From: Bradyrhizobium elkanii WSM2783
GTDB lineage: Bacteria > Pseudomonadota > Alphaproteobacteria > Rhizobiales > Xanthobacteraceae
DNA length: 64,000 nucleotides
Assembly: GCF_000472865.1 (NCBI RefSeq)
Contig: NZ_AXAP01000028.1
Span: 1-64,000 of the forward strand
Direction of reading: 5' to 3'
Made by a program: the position numbers and the translations under genes. The stretch's first letter is position 1, and each line of letters opens with the position of its first letter. Below are positions 60,384-64,000 of the stretch, piece by piece. The notes under the pieces were generated by a model that was not told the DNA's origin, ran no database searches, and saw only the letters and a program-made list of their open reading frames with translations.

Positions 60384-61913
60384 CTACGCCGCCAACGCGC
60401 CGCGCTCCATGGCGAGTTCAGCCTCGAGGCTCGCAATATCCCGATAGATCGACGCCACCGCGAGCACGCGGCCGCCTCTCTTGTAGCGCACCACGCAGTC
60501 CCGCCCAGCGATATCGCCGTCGACGTCGATCTCGTCCCATTTCTCGGCGTGGCCGACATAGTTGATCGGCACGTCGTAATGCTGGCTCCAGAAGAACGGC
60601 ACCGCATCGAAGACTTCGCGCTGGCCCAGCATGTTGCGCGCAGCTAGCTGGCCCTGGCGCTCTGCCACCACCCAGTGTTCGACGCGGATGTTCTCACCGG
60701 AATGCGGATCCGGCCAGCGGGCGATGTCGCCCGCCGCATAAATGCCGGGGCTGCTGGTTTCCAGATAGGCGTTGACGGTGACGCCGCGATCGATCGCAAG
60801 CCCGGCCTTTTCGGCCAGCGCGAGACGCGGCCGCACGCCGACGCCGATCACGACGAGATCGGCCTCGAGCACACCGCCGCTCTGCAGGCTCGCGCGCTTG
60901 CCGTCGATCGCGGTGACGGTGTCGCCGAGGTGAAAGACAACGCCGTGCTCTTCGTGCAGGCTGCGGACGAAGTCGCCCATTTCGGGCCCGAGCACGCGCT
61001 CCATCGGCCGCTGCTCCAACCCGACGACGTGGACCTCGATATCCCTCGCCCGCAGCGAGGCCGCGACCTCGAGCCCGATGAAACTTGCACCGATCACAAC
61101 CGCGCGGCGCGCGCCGCTCGCGGAAGCGATGATCGCGCGGCAATCATCCAGCGAGCGCAAGAGATGAACATGGGGCTGGTCCGCGCCCGGAATCAACAGA
61201 CGCACCGGCTCCGCGCCGGTCGCCAGCAACAACCGGTCATAGGGCAAGGCCTTGCCATCGGCGAGCACGACCTGGCGCGCAGCAGGATCGATCGACGCGA
61301 CTTTGGTCTTGAGCCGCAGATCGATCGCGGCGTCAGAATAGAAATCGTCCGGACGCAGCGGCAGCCAGTCCTCTGGCGCGCTGCCGGCGAGATAATCCTT
61401 CGACAGGTTCGGCCGATCGACAGGCGCCGCCGCCTCGCCGCTCAGCATCGTGATGCTGCCGTGATAATCCTGTCGTCGCAGCATCTCGGCGGCGGCAAAT
61501 CCCGCCGCGCCACCGCCCACGATCACGATGCGGCCGGGCGCATCGATCACGCCTTTCACCCGGGGCTTGGGCTGTTCGCGCTTCTCGCGGACAAAGATGC
61601 GCTCGCCTTCGTGCTCGACCTTCCACACCGCGAGCGTGCTCAACGCCGGAGCGCGTGCAGCCTCGCCGGTGCGCAGATCGAAACAGGCGTGATGCCAGGG
61701 ACAGCGGACGCTCTCGCCGACGACGAGGCCTTCCGCCAGCGGCCCGTGATAATGGCTGCAATGGGCGTCGATCGCGAAGACGTCCGACCCTGAACGCACC
61801 AGCAATACGTCTTCATCGCCGACATGGCCGAGCAGAGTGGCGCCGGAGAAGTCGGAGGGCGCCACGCCTTGCGACAGATCGGGACCGGAGGGTTGGGCTT
61901 GCTGGTCGGCCAT
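60384..61913 (-). CDS. FAD-dependent NAD(P)H reductase with N-terminal Rieske domain
   Basis: A 509-aa fusion. Residues about 20-110 form a Rieske [2Fe-2S] domain (AHCSHYHGPLAEG and VRCPWHHACFDLRTG). The remainder is a ferredoxin-reductase-like flavoprotein: the FAD motif is RIVIVGGGAAGFAAAEMLRR, the NAD motif is VVIGASFIGLEVAASLRA, and the FAD-ribityl motif is SPGIYAAGDIARWPD. The architecture matches AIFM3/nitrite-reductase-like reductases. The electron acceptor is unknown. It is monocistronic; yqeY lies upstream on the same strand. Confidence 0.85.
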   Translation of the reverse strand: MADQQAQPSGPDLSQGVAPSDFSGATLLGHVGDEDVLLVRSGSDVFAIDAHCSHYHGPLAEGLVVGESVRCPWHHACFDLRTGEAARAPALSTLAVWKVEHEGERIFVREKREQPKPRVKGVIDAPGRIVIVGGGAAGFAAAEMLRRQDYHGSITMLSGEAAAPVDRPNLSKDYLAGSAPEDWLPLRPDDFYSDAAIDLRLKTKVASIDPAARQVVLADGKALPYDRLLLATGAEPVRLLIPGADQPHVHLLRSLDDCRAIIASASGARRAVVIGASFIGLEVAASLRARDIEVHVVGLEQRPMERVLGPEMGDFVRSLHEEHGVVFHLGDTVTAIDGKRASLQSGGVLEADLVVIGVGVRPRLALAEKAGLAIDRGVTVNAYLETSSPGIYAAGDIARWPDPHSGENIRVEHWVVAERQGQLAARNMLGQREVFDAVPFFWSQHYDVPINYVGHAEKWDEIDVDGDIAGRDCVVRYKRGGRVLAVASIYRDIASLEAELAMERGALAA

Positions 61914-61952
61914 GATGTCCTCCGTCGGTTTGAAACTGGTCCGTTCGAAGCC

Positions 61953-62405
61953 CTATCCCAGCGCCGCCTTCACCAGGCCACTGGCTTTCGCAAAATCCAT
62001 CTGCCCGGTGTACTTCGCCTTCAACGCGCCGATCACCTTGCCCATGTCCTTGACCCCGGCAGCATTGGTCTCGGCGATCGCGGCTGATATCGCGGCCTTC
62101 ACCTCATCCTCCGACATCTGCTTCGGCAGATAGGCTGAGATCACCGCGATCTCCTCGCGCTCCTGCGCGGCGAGCTCGGCGCGGCCGCCCTTGTCGTAGA
62201 GCTCGACCGCTTCCTGGCGCTGCTTGATCATTTTCTGCAGCACGCCGAGCAATTCGGCATCAGAAAGCGGCGGCTTGCCTTGGCCGCGCGCGTCGATATC
62301 GGCGTTCTTGATGGTCGAATTGACCATGCGCAGCGTGGAGAGCTTGCGCTCCTCCTTCGCCTTCATGGCGTCCTTGACCGCGTTGTTGATGTCGTCGCGC
62401 AGCAT
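61953..62405 (-). CDS. GatB/YqeY-domain protein
   Basis: 150 aa from ATG 62405 (MLRDDINNAVKDAMKAKEER); the frame extends to 62537 without likeness. LRMVNSTIKNADIDARGQGK, KQRQEAVELYDKGGRAELAA and EREEIAVISAYLPKQMSEDE are the YqeY signature, and the second half is the GatB C-terminal-like fold. It is widely conserved near carA, dnaG or rpsU. A role with tRNA-dependent amidation is only inferred from the fold. Confidence 0.9.
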   Translation of the reverse strand: MLRDDINNAVKDAMKAKEERKLSTLRMVNSTIKNADIDARGQGKPPLSDAELLGVLQKMIKQRQEAVELYDKGGRAELAAQEREEIAVISAYLPKQMSEDEVKAAISAAIAETNAAGVKDMGKVIGALKAKYTGQMDFAKASGLVKAALG

Positions 62406-62464
62406 GGCCGTGTCCCTGAATGATGAAACCTTCCATCTAGGCCGTTCGTTCCGCGAGAACAACC

Positions 62465-63166
62465 TCAGTTCCGCAGCCATTCGACCAGCGCGTTCGCGGT
62501 CGCCTCGGGCTGTTCCGGCTGCGGCAGGTGCCCGCAACTAGGCAGGATCACGAGCTTGGCGCCTGGAATGCCGTTCGCCATCTCAACCGACAGCGAATTC
62601 GGGATGGTGTGGTCCTCGTCGCCCGTCAGCACCAGGGTCGGGCACTTAATCCAGGCCAGCGTCGGCCGCGAGTCGGGCCGGCTGATCACCGCCGTCTGCT
62701 GGCGGATGAAGCCCTCGACCCCGACATCCTCGCCCATCTCGTGGACAAGCCGGCGCAGGCCGGCGTCCTCCCGCCGCGACGGGTGCACGAAGCCGGGAAA
62801 CAGCTCATCCAACACACCGCGGAAATCGCCGCTTTTGGCGCGGGCCATCATGCCGCGGCGGCGTTCGGAGGCCTCCGGCGTATCAGGGCGGGCCTGGGTA
62901 TTGATCAGCGCCAGCTTTGCCACCCGCTCCGGCGCCTGGCGCATGATCTCGAAGGCGATGTAGCCGCCCATCGAATGCCCGGCCAGCGCAAAGCGCGGCG
63001 GCGCCTCGGCCAGGATCCGACGCGCGATCGCCCCCATATGGTCGTCGCGGATGTGGTTGGCGACCGTGACCGGCCCGAGCCGCCACAACGCCGGCACGAC
63101 AGGGGCAAAGATCCGCGGCGAAGAAACCAGGCCCGGGACGAGCAGGATCGGCATCGTGTTGTCCAT
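62465..63166 (-). CDS. alpha/beta hydrolase
   Basis: A 233-aa alpha/beta-hydrolase. It opens PILLVPGLVSSPRIFAPVVP. The nucleophile elbow is FALAGHSMGGYIAFEIM. Asp lies in LVLTGDEDHTIP and His in ILPSCGHLPQPEQPE, completing a Ser-Asp-His triad. It resembles esterase/lactonase-type hydrolases, but the substrate is unknown. It diverges from carA. Confidence 0.82.
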   Translation of the reverse strand: MDNTMPILLVPGLVSSPRIFAPVVPALWRLGPVTVANHIRDDHMGAIARRILAEAPPRFALAGHSMGGYIAFEIMRQAPERVAKLALINTQARPDTPEASERRRGMMARAKSGDFRGVLDELFPGFVHPSRREDAGLRRLVHEMGEDVGVEGFIRQQTAVISRPDSRPTLAWIKCPTLVLTGDEDHTIPNSLSVEMANGIPGAKLVILPSCGHLPQPEQPEATANALVEWLRN

Positions 63167-63286
63167 GCGGGCTCCGAAACGGGCAATTTGGCCGGGAAAC
63201 GAGGTTATGGTGGGAACCCTAGCTTAAAACCCCGGAACCGCCAGTCAAATAGGCGCAAAACCCGTGTGCATGGATGCCCTTTCGCT

Positions 63287-63315
63287 TTGACGCGGCAGGA
63301 TGTGGGAACTATGTA
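63287..63315 (+). promoter_or_regulatory. sigma-70-type promoter immediately upstream of carA
   Basis: TTGACG (63287-63292) and TATGTA (63310-63315) are separated by exactly 17 bp. The predicted start of transcription (about 63322) is only about 2 nt from the carA ATG at 63324, so the message could be leaderless or nearly so. AAAGGG between the -10 box and the ATG could also be read as a ribosome binding site for a transcript from further upstream. Confidence 0.5.
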
Positions 63316-63323
63316 AAGGGCTC

Positions 63324-64000
63324 ATGACCACATCCGAAAACGCTTCAGCCTGGCCGGACCACAAACCGACCGCGCTCCTCGTGCTCGCCGATGGCACCGT
63401 GCTGGAAGGCTTTGGCCTCGGCGCGGAAGGCCAGGCCGTCGGCGAAGTCTGCTTCAACACCGCCATGACCGGCTATGAGGAGATCCTGACCGATCCCTCC
63501 TATGCCGGGCAGATCATCACTTTCACCTTCCCGCATATCGGCAACGTCGGCACCAACGACGAAGACATCGAGACGGTGAACATGGCGGCAACGCCGGGCG
63601 CGCGCGGGGTCATCCTCCGCACCGCGATATCGGATCCCTCGAACTACCGCGCCACCCGCCATCTCGATCAATGGCTGAAAGCGCGCGGCATCATCGGCCT
63701 GTCGGGCATCGACACCCGCGCGCTCACGGCGCTGATCCGCAGCAAGGGCATGCCGAACGCCGTCATCGCGCATTCGAAGGACGGCAGGTTCGACCTGCAC
63801 GGCCTCAAGGAAGAAGCGCGGGAATGGCCCGGCCTCGAAGGCATGGACCTGGTGCCGATGGTGACCTCCGGTCAGCGCTTCACCTGGGACGAGACGCCCT
63901 GGGAATGGGACAAGGGCTACGGCCGGCAGACCACCCCTGAATTCAACGTGGTCGCGGTCGACTACGGCATCAAGCGCAACATCCTGCGCCTGCTCGCCGG
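63324..64000 (+). CDS. carA: carbamoyl-phosphate synthase small subunit CarA (5' part)
   Basis: 225 codons are visible before the window ends, out of an expected 390 or so. The N-terminal domain contains VLADGTVLEGFGLGAEGQAV, EVCFNTAMTGYEEILTDPSY, ITFTFPHIGNVGTNDEDIET and GLSGIDTRALTALIRSKG, all CarA hallmarks. The glutaminase domain has just begun (VVAVDYGIKRNILRLLA). CarA frees ammonia from glutamine for carbamoyl phosphate used in pyrimidine and arginine synthesis. The GATase Cys lies beyond the edge. Confidence 0.96.
   Translation, partial: MTTSENASAWPDHKPTALLVLADGTVLEGFGLGAEGQAVGEVCFNTAMTGYEEILTDPSYAGQIITFTFPHIGNVGTNDEDIETVNMAATPGARGVILRTAISDPSNYRATRHLDQWLKARGIIGLSGIDTRALTALIRSKGMPNAVIAHSKDGRFDLHGLKEEAREWPGLEGMDLVPMVTSGQRFTWDETPWEWDKGYGRQTTPEFNVVAVDYGIKRNILRLLA

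Overview
High-GC alphaproteobacterial chromosome, most likely Bradyrhizobium or a close Nitrobacteraceae relative. Pointers are a SciP (DUF1153) gene beside a Caulobacter-type fliF-fliG-fliH-fliN-flbD operon, napEDABC behind a FixK-like box, and several intergenic palindrome families that I recognise as common in this group. No rRNA, CRISPR array or prophage is visible; one tRNA-Met is present.

Layout. 1-2.3 kb is decayed sequence: an IS4-type transposase tail, two small genes, and the facing stumps of a divergent LysR regulator and FAD-linked oxidase that share one deletion junction. 2.4-13.9 kb is a methylamine-type N-methylglutamate locus: a GlxA/GbdR-like regulator, a four-subunit sarcosine-oxidase-like dehydrogenase (mgdABCD/soxBDAG), a 36-codon relic of purU, an XRE-cupin regulator, mgsABC (glxBCD) and gmaS (glnT). 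14.2-17.3 kb is an orphan cbbQO pair (AAA+ ATPase plus VWA protein) without RubisCO genes. 17.3-22.4 kb is a urease operon read leftward (ureE, ureF, fused ureAB, ureC, ureG, ureD). 22.5-31.6 kb is an amide/urea uptake and hydrolysis unit, also leftward: amiC, amiR, a leader with a strong terminator, urtABCDE, amiE and a MetX-like hydrolase. Together 2.4-31.6 kb looks like a contiguous block for using methylamine, urea and short amides as nitrogen sources, joined through glutamate, 2-oxoglutarate and ammonia.

31.7-33.9 kb holds two degenerate insertion sequences and an extra IS481 tail, ending at tRNA-Met. Then come a small exported protein, a PmtA-like methyltransferase and mnmA. 36.7-45.5 kb is flagellar: fliK, flgD, (a DUF1772 gene on the other strand), sciP, fliF, fliG, fliH, fliN, flbD, followed by a 54-aa membrane protein gene on the minus strand. 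46.0-51.4 kb is a sulfonate operon (two ssuA-type genes, ssuD, ssuC, ssuB and a flavin reductase), followed by an LLM monooxygenase gene. 53.2-57.4 kb is napEDABC. The right end carries a RecD/Dda-like helicase, msrA (exported), msrB, a Rieske-FAD reductase, a YqeY-like gene, an alpha/beta hydrolase and the 5' part of carA.

All functional calls come from reading the translated sequence and from knowledge of the families. No database search was possible.
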